NCBI GenBank assembly: GCA_018287875.1
Contig: JAGVVL010000030.1
Coordinates: 1-64,000, forward strand
Length of the DNA stretch: 64,000 nt
Origin: Nigrospora sphaerica
Lineage: Eukaryota; Ascomycota; Sordariomycetes; Amphisphaeriales; Apiosporaceae
Direction: 5' to 3'
Part shown: positions 23,585-33,426 of the stretch, one piece after another
How positions within the stretch are numbered: the first letter of the stretch is position 1
Layout of the letters: each line of letters starts with the position of its first letter
Program-made: the position numbers and the translations under genes
Notes under the pieces: generated by a model
Told to the model about the DNA's origin: nothing
What the model saw: only the letters and a program-made list of their open reading frames with translations
Databases searched by the model: none

Positions 23585-24171
23585 ATGGCACGTGGACACA
23601 TTCGCATCATTGGGGGAAATGGCGTAGTCGTCAATTAAAGATACCACCTCGAACCATGATTCAACCTAGTTCTGATCGGGTGAGAGAAACGTTGTTTAAT
23701 TGGTTATCTCCTTTCATTGAAGGAGCGTATTGTCTCGATTTATTTGCAGGTAGTGGTGCATTAGGCTTAGAAGCGCTCTCAAGAGGGGCAAGCTGGGTAG
23801 GTTTTGTAGAATATTCTTATCATGCAGCTAATGCAATTCGTGCGCATCTAGAAAAATTTGATGTTCTGAATCAGGCCAAGGTATACCATCAGTCTTATCA
23901 TAACCTAACCAAAGCGCAATTATTAGCTAGCATGCCCAGTGAAAATGATATTCACATTTTATTTCTAGATCCCCCTTTTAGAAAAGGGCTTTTAATAGAA
24001 AGTTTACATTGGTTAAACCAACAAGCGCTATTAAATTCCAATATGTATTTATATATGGAACATGAAAAAGAATTAACTTTGCCGCATTCTTTTACCGATG
24101 CTTGGTATCCTTTTAGACAAGGAAAGGCAGGGCAAGTTTGCTATAGCTTATGGAAAAAACAAGAAAGCTAA
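23585..24171 (+). CDS. rsmD: 16S rRNA m2G966 methyltransferase RsmD (one frameshift)
   Basis: Methylates G966 of 16S rRNA. Starts at the ATG at 23585 (ARGHIRIIGG, then W-R-S-R-Q-L after an A-run break near 23622). The RsmD signature PSSDRVRETLFNWL follows, then the SAM motif CLDLFAGSGALGLEALSRGA and the catalytic ILFLDPPF. About 195 residues, as usual. It begins five bases after ftsL, an unusual neighbour; elsewhere rsmD pairs with ftsY or coaD. Confidence 0.93.
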
Positions 24172-24190
24172 AATGCCTAATAGAAATAAC

Positions 24191-24975
24191 TTATGATTCC
24201 ACGACTACTTTAGGAAACGTTTTGCGTTTTAGTTGGCTGTGCCTAAGACGTATTTGCTCAATCATATGAGCATATAATTTACTTATCCTATGCGTTGGAT
24301 CTGCTAATAGCAAAGGTATTGTTTCAGTTTGAATTTGATTATCAAACGGCAACTGTCCCAACAAAGGTATCTTATATTCTTTGGAGAGGGCCATTCCGCC
24401 ACCTTCGCCAAATAACGACGTATGATGCCCGCAATGTCCACAATGATGATAACTCATATTTTCAATAATTCCTGATATCGGAATATTCAACTTTTGAAAC
24501 ATGGCGATACACTTTCGGACATCAGCCAGTGCAATACTTTGGGGTGTGGTTACAATAATGGCACTGTGTAAAATCAATTTTTGCACTAAAGTCAGATGAA
24601 TATCTCCTGTGCCTGGGGAAGGTCAATGATTAAGTACTCAAGGTCTCCCCATATCGTATCGTAGAAGAGTTGCTGAATAGCTTTGCTAGCCATTGGGCCT
24701 CGCCAAATAGCAGGAGCGTTTGCGTCTACTAAATAACCGATAGACATGGTAGGCATGCCATTAACTATAATAGGTTTTATCTTTTTCTCTTCATACTGTA
24801 TGCTTGTCTCATTCGAAATACCCATTAATAGTGGTAAGCTCGGTCCATACAAGTCAGCATCTAGCAATCCAACGGAATGTCCTAGGTTTTTTAAAGCACA
24901 AGCTAAATTAACAGCAACTGTGGATTTTCCTACTCCTCCTTTTCCTGAAGCAATCGCAAGAATTTGTTTAATCAT
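24191..24975 (-). CDS. mrp: Fe-S cluster carrier ATPase Mrp/ApbC (one frameshift)
   Basis: P-loop ATPase that delivers Fe-S clusters. The deviant Walker A ASGKGGVGKSTVAVNLA is at residues 8-24, and YGPSLPLLMG, PAIWRGPMASKAIQQL and LIIDLPPGTGD follow. The C-terminal CxxC cluster site is in YHHCGHCGHHTSLFGEGGG, followed by LLGQLPFD. The single break is in a C run near 24612. About 261 residues: shorter than E. coli Mrp, without the N-terminal DUF59 domain. Confidence 0.92.
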
Positions 24976-24999
24976 AGTAAAGTAAAAATAGGGTAAGGA

Positions 25000-25613
25000 T
25001 TAGTTAGTATATTGGGATAAAAGTTCTCGGATTACCTCTTGTTGAAAGCTAGTACGTAAACGATTGGATTGAATAATAGCTTTTATATCTAACAGTGCTT
25101 TCTCAAAGCAATCATTAATCACTATATAGTCATAGTTTTTACAATGGCTCATTTCAACTGGTGCTTGTTTTAAGCGATAATCGATTATATCGGCTTTGTC
25201 TTCCCCTCGTTTGATAATACGATCATTTAGGCTCTCTCGAGAGGGTGGTAACAGAAAAATAGTAATAGCATCAGCGTAACGGGTTTTAATCTGTTTTACG
25301 CCTTGCCAATCAATTTCTAGTATAGTATCTCTGCCTTTCTCTAGATTTTCTGTTACCCACTTAGCAGAAGTGCCATAATAATGTCCAAATACTTTAGCAT
25401 ACTCTAGAAAATCTTTAGCTTTTATCATGGCTTCAAACTTTTTTCACTGATAAAATGGTATTGTACTCCTGATTTTTCTATACCGCGTAAAGGCCGAGTG
25501 GTATAAGAAGTGGAAAGTGTGATGCTAGCGTCAGATTCCAATAAAGCCTTGATTAAACTTGTTTTTCCGCAGCCAGATGGAGCGGAAATCATATAGAGTA
25601 TACCCTTAGACAT
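25000..25613 (-). CDS. gmk: Guanylate kinase (one frameshift)
   Basis: Phosphorylates GMP to GDP. P-loop MISAPSGCGKTSLIKALL, the GMP-binding STSYTTRPLRGIEKSGVQYHF, and the lid and adenine region with EIDWQGVKQIK, FLLPPSRESLNDRI and RGEDKADII are all present. About 204 residues. The frame breaks at a T run near 25430 (SEKSFEAMIKAKDF region). It follows yggX by three bases, so they are probably co-transcribed. Confidence 0.95.
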
Positions 25614-25616
25614 AGA

Positions 25617-25868
25617 TCATTCAATTTCATTTAAATGCAAAAATTTAATCATCTCACTTTTTAACATGTCTTTGACTGTCGTTTGGTCCAGTGCTAAACG
25701 GCCTTCATTAATCAGCATGGTTAAATAACTAAGCCATTCACTCCATGCTTCTTTGCTGATATGTTGATAAATTTTTTGACCTAATGGACCAGGGTAGGGG
25801 GCAGTCTCTAGTCCTATTGACTGTTTTTTAAGCTTTATACAATAGATAGATCGGGATTGACTGCTCAT
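25617..25868 (-). CDS. yggX: Fe(2+)-trafficking protein YggX
   Basis: Small cytoplasmic protein that protects Fe-S enzymes from oxidative damage. Intact at 83 residues. The family pattern is clear: IYCIKLKKQSIGLE, PYPGPLGQKIYQHISKEAW, then WLSYLTMLINEGRL and a C-terminal EMIKFL. The invariant N-terminal Cys is present (residue 10). Usually next to mutY; here it lies between murD and gmk. Confidence 0.88.
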   Translation of the reverse strand: MSSQSRSIYCIKLKKQSIGLETAPYPGPLGQKIYQHISKEAWSEWLSYLTMLINEGRLALDQTTVKDMLKSEMIKFLHLNEIE

Positions 25869-25878
25869 AATTTTTCTC

Positions 25879-27214
25879 TTAAGTATACAATAAATGAACT
25901 AATTTTTTAAAATGCTCGCCACGTGCTGCATAGTCTTCAAACATATCTTGGCTAGCACAGGCAGGAGAAAACAAGATTGTATCACCTGATACCGCATAAT
26001 TCGAGGCTTGTTGGGTCGCTTCCTCTAAGCTTGTGCTGACCACAATTGGCACAATACCTAAAAAATAGCGCTTAAAAAATTCACGATCTTTCCCTATAAG
26101 AATAAGAATTTTTACATTTTTAGAAAAAGTGGTTTTAATAACATAAAGTTATCATTTTTTTTAGCAATGCCCCCAGCAATCAGAATAACAGTCTTTGATT
26201 GATTTTTATGAAAAGTGGCTAAGGCTGCTTGCGTTGCATGTACATTAGTCGCTTTAGAATCATTTAACCAAGTCACTTGTTTTTCAGTACGCACCCATTC
26301 TAGCCGATGGGGCAAACCTTTATAATGAACGAGCGAGGCAAGCAGTGGTGCAATAGGTGTATGCACGGATTGTACAGCAGCACACGCAGCAAGTACGTTT
26401 AAGTGATTATGCACCCCTTGAATTTTTAATAATTGACTATTTATTAAAGGAGTATCCCCTTGCATTAAATAGGTCTTTGGGTTTGTTTGATGTAGATAAA
26501 GACTATCTGTTGCGTTGCGTTGTAATCCAAAATCTATGGTTTGAGAAACGGGATAAATAGGATAAGTAGTTGTCTCTTCTCGATTCCAGATGGCTACTTT
26601 ACAGTGTTGATAGATTTTTTGCTTTGCTTTTTGATAGTTTTCTAAAGACCCATGCCTATCTAAGTGGTCCGGTGCTAAGTTCAGAAAAACAGAACATGCT
26701 GTTCTAATTTTTTGCGTATTGTATAATTGAAAACTAGATAATTCTATGACATAAAAATCAGGGGTAGGGCTTTTTAGTAAATCTAAAACAGGCTTTCCTA
26801 GGTTGCCTCCACTTTGCACTACATACCCAGCCGCTTTAAGTAAATGTTCAACTAATAAAGTGACTGTACTTTTACCATTACTTCCAGTAATAGCGAGAAC
26901 GGGTGCTTTAGCTGCTCGATCAAATAAATCAATATCACTATAAATTTTTTCTTTTAAAGACCTATGGAATCGGCCGAGCTGCTTTGGATCAACCCCAGGA
27001 CTAAGTATGATTTCTTTGCTTTCGGTCATCCATTGAAAATGGATTCCACCGGTATAAATAGGAACATCAGGGAATTCCTGTCGGAATTTTCCAGAAGTGG
27101 TGGAGTACTACGACTATCTATTACTCTAAACAGTAGGCCTTGATGCGCCCAATATTGAGCAACACTATATCCTGTTTTTCCTAGACCGATAATAAGTCGG
27201 GTATACTGAAACAT
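25879..27214 (-). CDS. murD: UDP-N-acetylmuramoylalanine--D-glutamate ligase MurD (two frameshifts)
   Basis: Adds D-Glu to UDP-MurNAc-L-Ala. The N-terminal nucleotide-binding region has IIGLGKTGYSVAQYW, then SPGVDP. The Mur ligase ATP site AITGSNGKSTVTLLVEHLL, YVIELSSFQL, NLAPDHLDRHGS, GLPHRLEW and NDSKATNVHAT follow, then a C-terminal VSGDTILFSPACASQDMF. About 445 residues. Breaks lie at an A run near 27090 and an A run near 26120. Outside the dcw cluster context it is followed by yggX and gmk. Confidence 0.95.
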
Positions 27215-27244
27215 CCTTGTATAATAAAAAAGACACAGCCTTAA

Positions 27245-27427
27245 TTATTGAGTTTCCTTATTGTCTTCCTGCTGTATTTGCGCAATCATTTTTAATGCCC
27301 AAATAACTGGTTTTTCTTTAATGTCAGGAGGGGCAGACTTAGCAAGTTTTACAGCTTCATGGACCAATTTAAACCGATCATGTCCAGCTATATTTTTTAA
27401 GCTATCTTCAATAAGCGTATGTAGCAT
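27245..27427 (-). CDS. rpoZ: RNA polymerase omega subunit RpoZ (short)
   Basis: Intact 60-residue protein. LIEDSLKNI corresponds to the omega start VTVEDCLxKI, GHDRFKLVHEAVKLAKS to NRFELVLxAxxRARQ, and KEKPVIWALKMIAQ to DKxTVxALREIxxG. It is shorter than E. coli omega (91), lacking the C-terminal tail, which is common in the family. The proximity to gmk (about 1.6 kb) recalls the usual gmk-rpoZ-spoT order. Similarity is moderate, so some doubt remains. Confidence 0.65.
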   Translation of the reverse strand: MLHTLIEDSLKNIAGHDRFKLVHEAVKLAKSAPPDIKEKPVIWALKMIAQIQQEDNKETQ

Positions 27428-27440
27428 ATTATTATAAGTA

Positions 27441-28456
27441 TTAGGAAGAAAACCAGTGTATTGTAATATCTAACATACGATTTGAAAAGGCCCATTCATT
27501 ATCATACCAAGCTAATACCTTGACTAAATTGTGAGTGACGGTGGTCTCTTGGGCCAGTACAATAGCCGAGGCGCTATTATGCTGAAAATCACTCGAGACT
27601 AAAGGAATATCATTATATTGTAATATATCTTTTAAGGTGTCTTGTGCACTCGCCTTTAATATATGGTTGATCGTATTTTCATTGGTTAATGTACTAGTAT
27701 GAAAAGTAAAATCTATAAGCGAAACATTAGGAACCGGCACTCTCACAGCCAGTCCTTTTAACTTATCTTTTAAATCAGGGAAAATAGTACCAATAATTTT
27801 AGTTGCACCTGTCTTAGTAGGGATAATGGATTGAGCAGCAGAACGGGTGCGGTACAAATCTGTATGGTGGTTATCTAATAAACGTTGATCACTAGTATAC
27901 GCATGAATCGTGGTCATTAGACCTTCGTTAATCCCTATACTTTCTTTTAAAGGTTTAATAAGGACAGCTAAGGCATTCGTAGTGCAAGAACCCATCGAGA
28001 TAATCTGATGTTTCGATGGATCGATTAGAGAATGATTCACACCATATACGATGGTAGCGTCTACATCTTTACAAGGGTAAGCGACTAATACCTTTTTAGC
28101 CCCCGCTTTTAAATGCAACGCCACTTCCTGACTGGTATTAAATTGTCCGGTACATTCATAGACTATATCAATGCCTAATCGACCCCAAGGGAGTTGAGTA
28201 ATATCTTTTTCTGAAAAAAATGAATCAAGTCTTTTTGATCAATCAGCAGCTGCTCATGATGGGTGGTTACTGTTTTTGAAAACTTACCGTGGGTGGTATC
28301 GTATTGTGTTAAATGCACATTAGTGGCTAAAGAGCCTAAACCGTTAATTGCAATCACTTGTATTGATGCAGTTTCAGAACGGTTTGCATAAATTGCACGT
28401 AACACCGAACGGCCAATACGACCATATCCATTAATCGCAACTCGAATTTTCTTCAT
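27441..28456 (-). CDS. gap: Type I glyceraldehyde-3-phosphate dehydrogenase family, Gap/Epd (one frameshift)
   Basis: NAD-dependent dehydrogenase acting on glyceraldehyde-3-phosphate or erythrose-4-phosphate. The Rossmann motif VAINGYGRIGRSVLRAIY starts the protein. The active-site Cys is in SMGSCTTNALAVL, followed by TTIHAYTSDQRLLD, IIPTKTGATKIIGT and WYDNEWAFSNRMLD. Features are mixed: the TYDTTHG, LPWGRLGIDIVYECTG and QSIIP segments look like Epd, while PTKTGA looks like GapA. Which substrate is used cannot be settled here. About 338 residues; one T-run break near 28215. Confidence 0.88.
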
Positions 28457-28565
28457 GGGTTTTGGTTTATTTCATTTAAGAGTCAGTGATTTACAGGTAG
28501 GCGGTAATAAAGATATTTATTGTGCAGGCTGCTTCTGTATGACTGAGTATTTTGCTTTGTCCTAT

Positions 28566-29648
28566 TTAATATATTTGATCCATTTGCTTTTTTACTTGCG
28601 CTAACGTTTCCTCTGCTACTTTATTTGCTCGTTCTTTCCCTTTTCTTAAGACTTCTAATACCATCTCAGGGTTATTTTCATATTGTTTACGCCTCTTTCT
28701 CATAGGGGCTGTCAGCTCAAGAATGACCTCTATCAACTTTTCTTTGCATAAGACATCTCCAATCATTCCCTGTTGGTATTTTTCTTTTGCCTCTTCTACC
28801 CACAAGCGGTCTTCGTTCAATGCATCATGTAATTCCCATAAAGGGTTATTTTGAATACAACCTGGATCTTTGGCTCTTATCCTTTTAGGATCCGTATACA
28901 TTTGTTTAACCTTTTTCCGAACCACTTCTTCTGAGTCACTTAAATAAATGGCGTTATTTAATGATTTACTCATTTTAGGTAATATTCCTAGGGCATTTGG
29001 AGGTCCAATACCTACTAATCGTTTAGCCGCTATCGGTTCTGGCACTATAATAGGAAAGATACCTCCTTGTTGAGTAGCCGATTCATCTGGAGTGTGTGGA
29101 CTGACGCCACAATATAGCTGATTAAAACGCCTTGCTACTTCTTTTGTCATTTCTAAATGGGGTAGCTGATCTTCTCCAACAGGGACTCTTTGCGGTTTAA
29201 AAGCTAAGATATCGGCTATTTGCCCAACTGGGTAAAGCGAGAAACCAAAAGAATGTTGATCGCTTAAGCCTTTGGTTTGTATCTCTTCTTTTAAAGTGGG
29301 GTTACGCATAACTTGAGCGAAGGGTAGCAACATGCTAAACAGATACGTTAATTCTGAAATAGCGGGTATATCAGATTGAACAAAAATCGTGCTTTTTTCG
29401 GGATCAATGCCTGCGGCTAAATAATCTAACGCAATATCTATTGTACTTTGATGAATCTCCTTTCCTTTAGAAGGATTAGTAGTAAAAGCATGAAGATTTG
29501 CAATTATAAAATAACAATCATACGTATCTTGTAGCTCAACTCTTGTTTTGATAGAGCCTACCCAGTGCCCCAAATGTAAGCGTCCAGTGGGTGTGTCACC
29601 ACTGAGTACGCGCGCTTTTTTAGTATTGGCTAAGTCTGACATGATCAA
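28566..29648 (-). CDS. trpS: Tryptophanyl-tRNA synthetase
   Basis: Charges tRNA-Trp; class I aaRS. Intact 360 residues. The HIGH motif appears as GDTPTGRLHLGHWVG, the KMSKS motif as LPKMSKSLNN, and the tryptophan-binding region as YPVGQIADILAFKPQRVPVGEDQLPH. An insertion with PDESATQQGGIFPIIVPE before KMSKS is typical of a longer bacterial TrpRS type. The ATG at 29642 (MSDLANTKKARV) is an alternative start two codons inside. It is 5 bases downstream of ppa. Confidence 0.95.
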   Translation of the reverse strand: MIMSDLANTKKARVLSGDTPTGRLHLGHWVGSIKTRVELQDTYDCYFIIANLHAFTTNPSKGKEIHQSTIDIALDYLAAGIDPEKSTIFVQSDIPAISELTYLFSMLLPFAQVMRNPTLKEEIQTKGLSDQHSFGFSLYPVGQIADILAFKPQRVPVGEDQLPHLEMTKEVARRFNQLYCGVSPHTPDESATQQGGIFPIIVPEPIAAKRLVGIGPPNALGILPKMSKSLNNAIYLSDSEEVVRKKVKQMYTDPKRIRAKDPGCIQNNPLWELHDALNEDRLWVEEAKEKYQQGMIGDVLCKEKLIEVILELTAPMRKRRKQYENNPEMVLEVLRKGKERANKVAEETLAQVKKQMDQIY

Positions 29649-29653
29649 TATAC

Positions 29654-30175
29654 TTATCCTTTTTTCTTTTGATAGGCACTAATAGCCTCTTGGATAAATT
29701 GCTCAGCTGTACTGAGACTACCCCAATCTTTGTTTACCTTGATCCACTTGCCATGATCTAAATCTTTATAATGAGTAAAGAAGTGACGTAAACTATCTAA
29801 CAAGCCAGGATGAACTACTTCAATATCACTGACTTCTTTGACAGAGTGATAGTATGAAGTGACATCAGTGCTTGGGACCGCAATAATTTTATTATCTTCG
29901 CCTTTTTCATCTGTCATATTCAAAGTCCCAATTGGACGGCAGTGAATATATACATTGGACTGAATCGGGTAGGGAGTAATAACTAATACATCTAGTGCGT
30001 CTCCATCATCTGCTAAGGTCTCAGGAATGTAGCCATAGTTACAAGGATAATACATAGGAGTGGTTAAGAAGCGGTCTACCCTAAGTCGGTCGATCTCTTT
30101 ATCTACTTCATACTTGACTAAGCTATGCATGGCTGGCATTTCGATATGCACATTGATTAAATTCGTATCAGTCAT
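29654..30175 (-). CDS. ppa: Inorganic pyrophosphatase, family I
   Basis: Hydrolyses pyrophosphate. Intact 173 residues with KYEVDKEIDRLRVDRFL, YPCNYGYIPETLADDGDALDVLV (metal-binding Asp cluster), CRPIGTLNMTDEKGEDNKI and HFFTHYKDLDHGKW. Length and motifs match the hexameric bacterial enzyme. It is divergent from the HIT gene. Confidence 0.96.
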   Translation of the reverse strand: MTDTNLINVHIEMPAMHSLVKYEVDKEIDRLRVDRFLTTPMYYPCNYGYIPETLADDGDALDVLVITPYPIQSNVYIHCRPIGTLNMTDEKGEDNKIIAVPSTDVTSYYHSVKEVSDIEVVHPGLLDSLRHFFTHYKDLDHGKWIKVNKDWGSLSTAEQFIQEAISAYQKKKG

Positions 30176-30249
30176 GATTTTTTATCTATTAAAAAAATGT
30201 TAGGATAAATTTTGTGTCTATAGGCAAGATTATTCTTTTAAAAAATTTT

Positions 30250-30588
30250 ATGTCAGCATGCCTTTTTTGTAAGTTAAGCCATCATCACTCGCAAATGCTT
30301 TTTGAAGATGAGGATTTGTTTGTAATCAATGATATTACTCCACAAGCACCTATTCATCAACTGATTATCCCAAAACTTCATATGGCCACCTTAAATGATT
30401 TAAGCGCTGATAATCAGTGGTTAATCGGTCACATGGTCTATATAGCAAAGCAACAAGCTTTGCTTGCTGGTATTTCGGACACAGGTTTTAGAACTGTGTT
30501 TAATTGTAATCAAGAGGGAGGGCAAGCGATCTATCATATTCATTTGCACCTACTAGGAGGACGAGCTTTGACTTGGCCTCCAGGCTAA
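30250..30588 (+). CDS. HIT family hydrolase (HinT-like)
   Basis: Nucleotide phosphoramidase-type protein. The start MSACLFCKL at 30250 fits the family's zinc or early Cys segment; the upstream TTG at 30214 would only add a non-conserved leader. EDEDLFVINDITPQAPIHQLII is the HinT core, and the catalytic HIT triad is in AIYHIHLHLLGGRAL. About 112 residues, intact. Confidence 0.92.
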   Translation: MSACLFCKLSHHHSQMLFEDEDLFVINDITPQAPIHQLIIPKLHMATLNDLSADNQWLIGHMVYIAKQQALLAGISDTGFRTVFNCNQEGGQAIYHIHLHLLGGRALTWPPG

Positions 30589-30597
30589 TTATCGTAT

Positions 30598-31047
30598 ATG
30601 AAAACTGTTTATTTTTACCTTTTACAAGAAGAAACCCCTAGAGTTTATACACGCAGTGTATGCAAACTGATTGAGCAATTATACCATCAACAGTTATTTA
30701 CCTATTTGCACTGCGATAACGCAGAGATATCTCAACAGTGGGATGATGATTTGTGGACGTTTAGAGATATAGGGTTTGTTCCTCATCAGTTAGCGATGCA
30801 TGCTGATTTAAATGCATTAAATGTGCCCACTTGTTTAATTGGGTGTTCAGCAATAGCACTACCCCAAGTGAATCGTTCCGTTTTGTTTAATATAGCCTCT
30901 GATATACCTAGTATATTTTCACACTACTCAACTATTATTGAAGTCGTTTCAGCGGACCAAGCTTCACGAGCCAACAGTCGTTTGCATTATAAACACTATC
31001 AATCTGCAGGATATAAGCTAGAAACCAAAGTCTATGAAGAAAATTAG
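30598..31047 (+). CDS. holC: DNA polymerase III chi subunit HolC
   Basis: Links the clamp loader to SSB. Intact 149 residues: a VYFYLLQ start, then SVCKLIEQLYHQQ, the signature DDLWTFRDIGFVPH, and NRSVLFNIASDIP near residue 100. In many gammaproteobacteria holC follows pepA; here it is convergent with murA, and the two stops overlap by three bases. Confidence 0.88.
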   Translation: MKTVYFYLLQEETPRVYTRSVCKLIEQLYHQQLFTYLHCDNAEISQQWDDDLWTFRDIGFVPHQLAMHADLNALNVPTCLIGCSAIALPQVNRSVLFNIASDIPSIFSHYSTIIEVVSADQASRANSRLHYKHYQSAGYKLETKVYEEN

Positions 31048-32305
31048 TTGACCCACTGCATATTTGCACCTAATTTTAAAAATTTTCTTCTAAAGAATTC
31101 GTAGCCTCGGTCGGTATATCCAGCATTATGAATCACACTTTCTCCCTTAGCCATTAGGGCTGCTAAAATTAAACTGCTACCTCCACGTAAATCATACGCC
31201 TTAATTTCGGAACCTTTTAAAAAAGGAACGCCGGTACAGATAACAGTCCTTCCAATAATTTTAATTTTTGCCCCCATTCGACACAGTTCCGGTACATGTA
31301 AAAAGCGATTTTCAAAAATTGTTTCTGTAATTTTACTGATACCATTTGCAATGGTATTTAGTATCATGATTTGTGCTTGTACATCAGTAGGAAACCCTGG
31401 ATAAGGAGCCGTTTGAATATCAACGGGGTGTATAGGATTTGACATCTCCATTAAGGAAATGTGCTGTGCACCATAATCAATAGAAGCCCCAGAAAGCTCT
31501 AATTTTTGTAACACATTCATTAAAAGAGCAGGCGAAATATTTTTGAGGGTAATCTTTCCGCGGGTGCAAGCTGCTGCAATGAGTAAAGTGGCGGCTTCTA
31601 ACCGATCAGGCAAAATGGTATGAATAATATTTCCACCTAATTGGGAGACACCTTCAATTACAATAGTAGAGGTGCCAGCTCCTTTAACGCGGGCCCCTAG
31701 GCTATTTAGAAAGCAAGCTAAATCCTCAACTTCGGGCTCACATGCTGCATTGTGAATAATGGTTTCTCCTTTCGCTAAGGTAGCAGCCATCATTAAATTT
31801 TGGGTAGTAGTAACACTAATTAACTCTAATTTTATGGTAGTACCCTTTAGCCCTTGCTTGCAACGCGCTTCAATATAATTATCATGGATGTTAATCTCTG
31901 CTCCCATGGCTCTTAAGCCATCTAGATGCAAATTAATCGGACGACTCCCAATCATACATCCTCCAGGCAAGCCTAGCTTGACTTCCCCAAGCGAGTTAAT
32001 AGTGGACCAAGTAATAAGATAGAGGCTCTCGTTTGAGAAGTTAACTCATATGGACCTAGACGGTTTGCAGTAATCGTAGGGTGAATGCGAATAAGCGCTT
32101 TTTGCTCTAAAGTGTAATGTACCCCAAATTCACTTAATAATTGTAGCATAGCCGTTACATCTTTAAGATGCGGCATGTTATTCAGTTTTATGCTTTCTGA
32201 TGCAAGTAAACAAGCTGCTAATATAGGTAATGTAGCATTTTTTGCACCAGAAATATTGACTGTACCTGATAAAGGTGTGCCGCCTGCAATCCATAATTGA
32301 TCCAT
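31044..32305 (-). CDS. murA: UDP-N-acetylglucosamine enolpyruvyl transferase MurA (one frameshift)
   Basis: First committed step of peptidoglycan synthesis. GGTPLSGTVNISGAKNATLP at the N-terminus, then LGLPGGCMIGSRPINLHLDGL with the fosfomycin-target Cys retained, PEVEDLACFLNSLGA, YPGFPTDVQAQ, FENRFLHVPELCRMGA, and the DLRGGSSLILAAL segment. About 420 residues. The break is a G run near 31985, just before the active-site Cys region. Third gene of the ftsB-dsbA-murA group. Confidence 0.95.
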
Positions 32306-32335
32306 ATTTTCCTTATTGGCAGTGTATTGAATAGG

Positions 32336-33036
32336 TTAGTGATCTTCTGCTTGTGCCTGAGCCACTAATGCATTGATTATTTCAAAAAAATAAAACAAAT
32401 TATAGTTTGTCATATGCAGGTTGGTTTTGTAACGTCCTGCTATAATGAAAGTCGGTATTTCTTCGATATGGTATAGTTTCTCCAAATTTTTACCTCGAAG
32501 AAGTTGTAAGTCTAGTCCTGCTTGCGCTGAAATTGCTTGTTCCCAGTCTGAAAGACTAACCCCTAATCGCATGAGCTCTTTTTTAAGCACGGCGTTGTCT
32601 TCTATTTTGATTTTATTTGATAACCATTCAAAAATGGTAGGTGTCATGTTTTCCTTTAGGCGGTTAGCAATGTAATGAGCGCGTAGTATCTCATCTGATT
32701 GGGGTCGGTTATCACTAACTGGAATTTTTCTAGCTTAATTGCATTACCTTGCAAGCGCTGCCACATTTGAAGGGCCGGTTCAATTTCATGGCAAATACCA
32801 CATTCGTAGCTAAAAAACTCTAATACAGATACTGACTCTTTGAATGATCGTTCCGGTATAATGTCATTATGATCAATTAACACGTAGTCTTTACCGAGCT
32901 CAGGTACTACTGTCTGACTCGATAAACTAAAATTACTATTCGTATGATGAGATAGACTTATATAAATTAGGCCTAGTAAAATAAACAAGCCAGATATTTT
33001 AAACAGTGTCACGCACTGTTTGCGAGATAAAGTCAT
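32336..33036 (-). CDS. dsbA: Periplasmic DsbA-like thiol oxidoreductase (one frameshift)
   Basis: An N-terminal hydrophobic segment (LFKISGLFILLGLIYISL) is either a signal anchor or uncleaved signal. The thioredoxin fold has VLEFFSYECGICHEIEPAL, so the active site is C-G-I-C and not the usual C-P-H-C of DsbA. The cis-Pro loop is EEIPTFIIAGRY, and an inserted helical domain lies between. About 233 residues. The break is near 32650. The start is 8 bases after ftsB. Disulphide oxidant is the family role; the altered dipeptide suggests a different redox potential or a DsbG/DsbL-like job. Confidence 0.82.
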
Positions 33037-33043
33037 GGATCAT

Positions 33044-33311
33044 TTACCAACGATAAAACCATTCTTTTTCTTTAATATAACCTAAATGAAAACGGATATA
33101 ATCCTCATTGAGCTCAAGGGTGCTCAATGTGTTTGATTGCAACTGTTTGGTTTTCGATTCTAATTGTACGATTTGCGTGTGTAATTGATTATTATGGTGC
33201 TTTTGGATAGCAATGGTTTCTGTAAGTAATAAGAGTTTTTATATTATTGCTCCCAAACCATACCCAACCCTGCAGGCTAATAAAGATTATACTGAGAAAA
33301 ATAGATTTCAT
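33044..33311 (-). CDS. ftsB: Cell division protein FtsB (one frameshift)
   Basis: Bitopic divisome protein that forms a coiled coil with FtsL. MKSIFLSIIFISLQGWVWFG is the single membrane helix with the W-FG motif, followed by a coiled coil with LHTQIVQLESKTKQLQSNT and a C-terminal IRFHLGYIKEKEWFYRW that matches the family's LGMIKPGETFY. About 89 residues. An A-run insertion near 33245 hides it from simple frame calling. First gene of a minus-strand group with dsbA and murA; the usual eno and ispD neighbours are absent. Confidence 0.8.
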
Positions 33312-33426
33312 ATGACAATTATCTTGTACGGTAAGTAAGAGAGCCAGCAGATAGGATGGATTGACTTGCGCTTTCTGTATGATTCTGGTTGGGTAAATAT
33401 ATTAATTATTCAATGGGTCAGATAGG

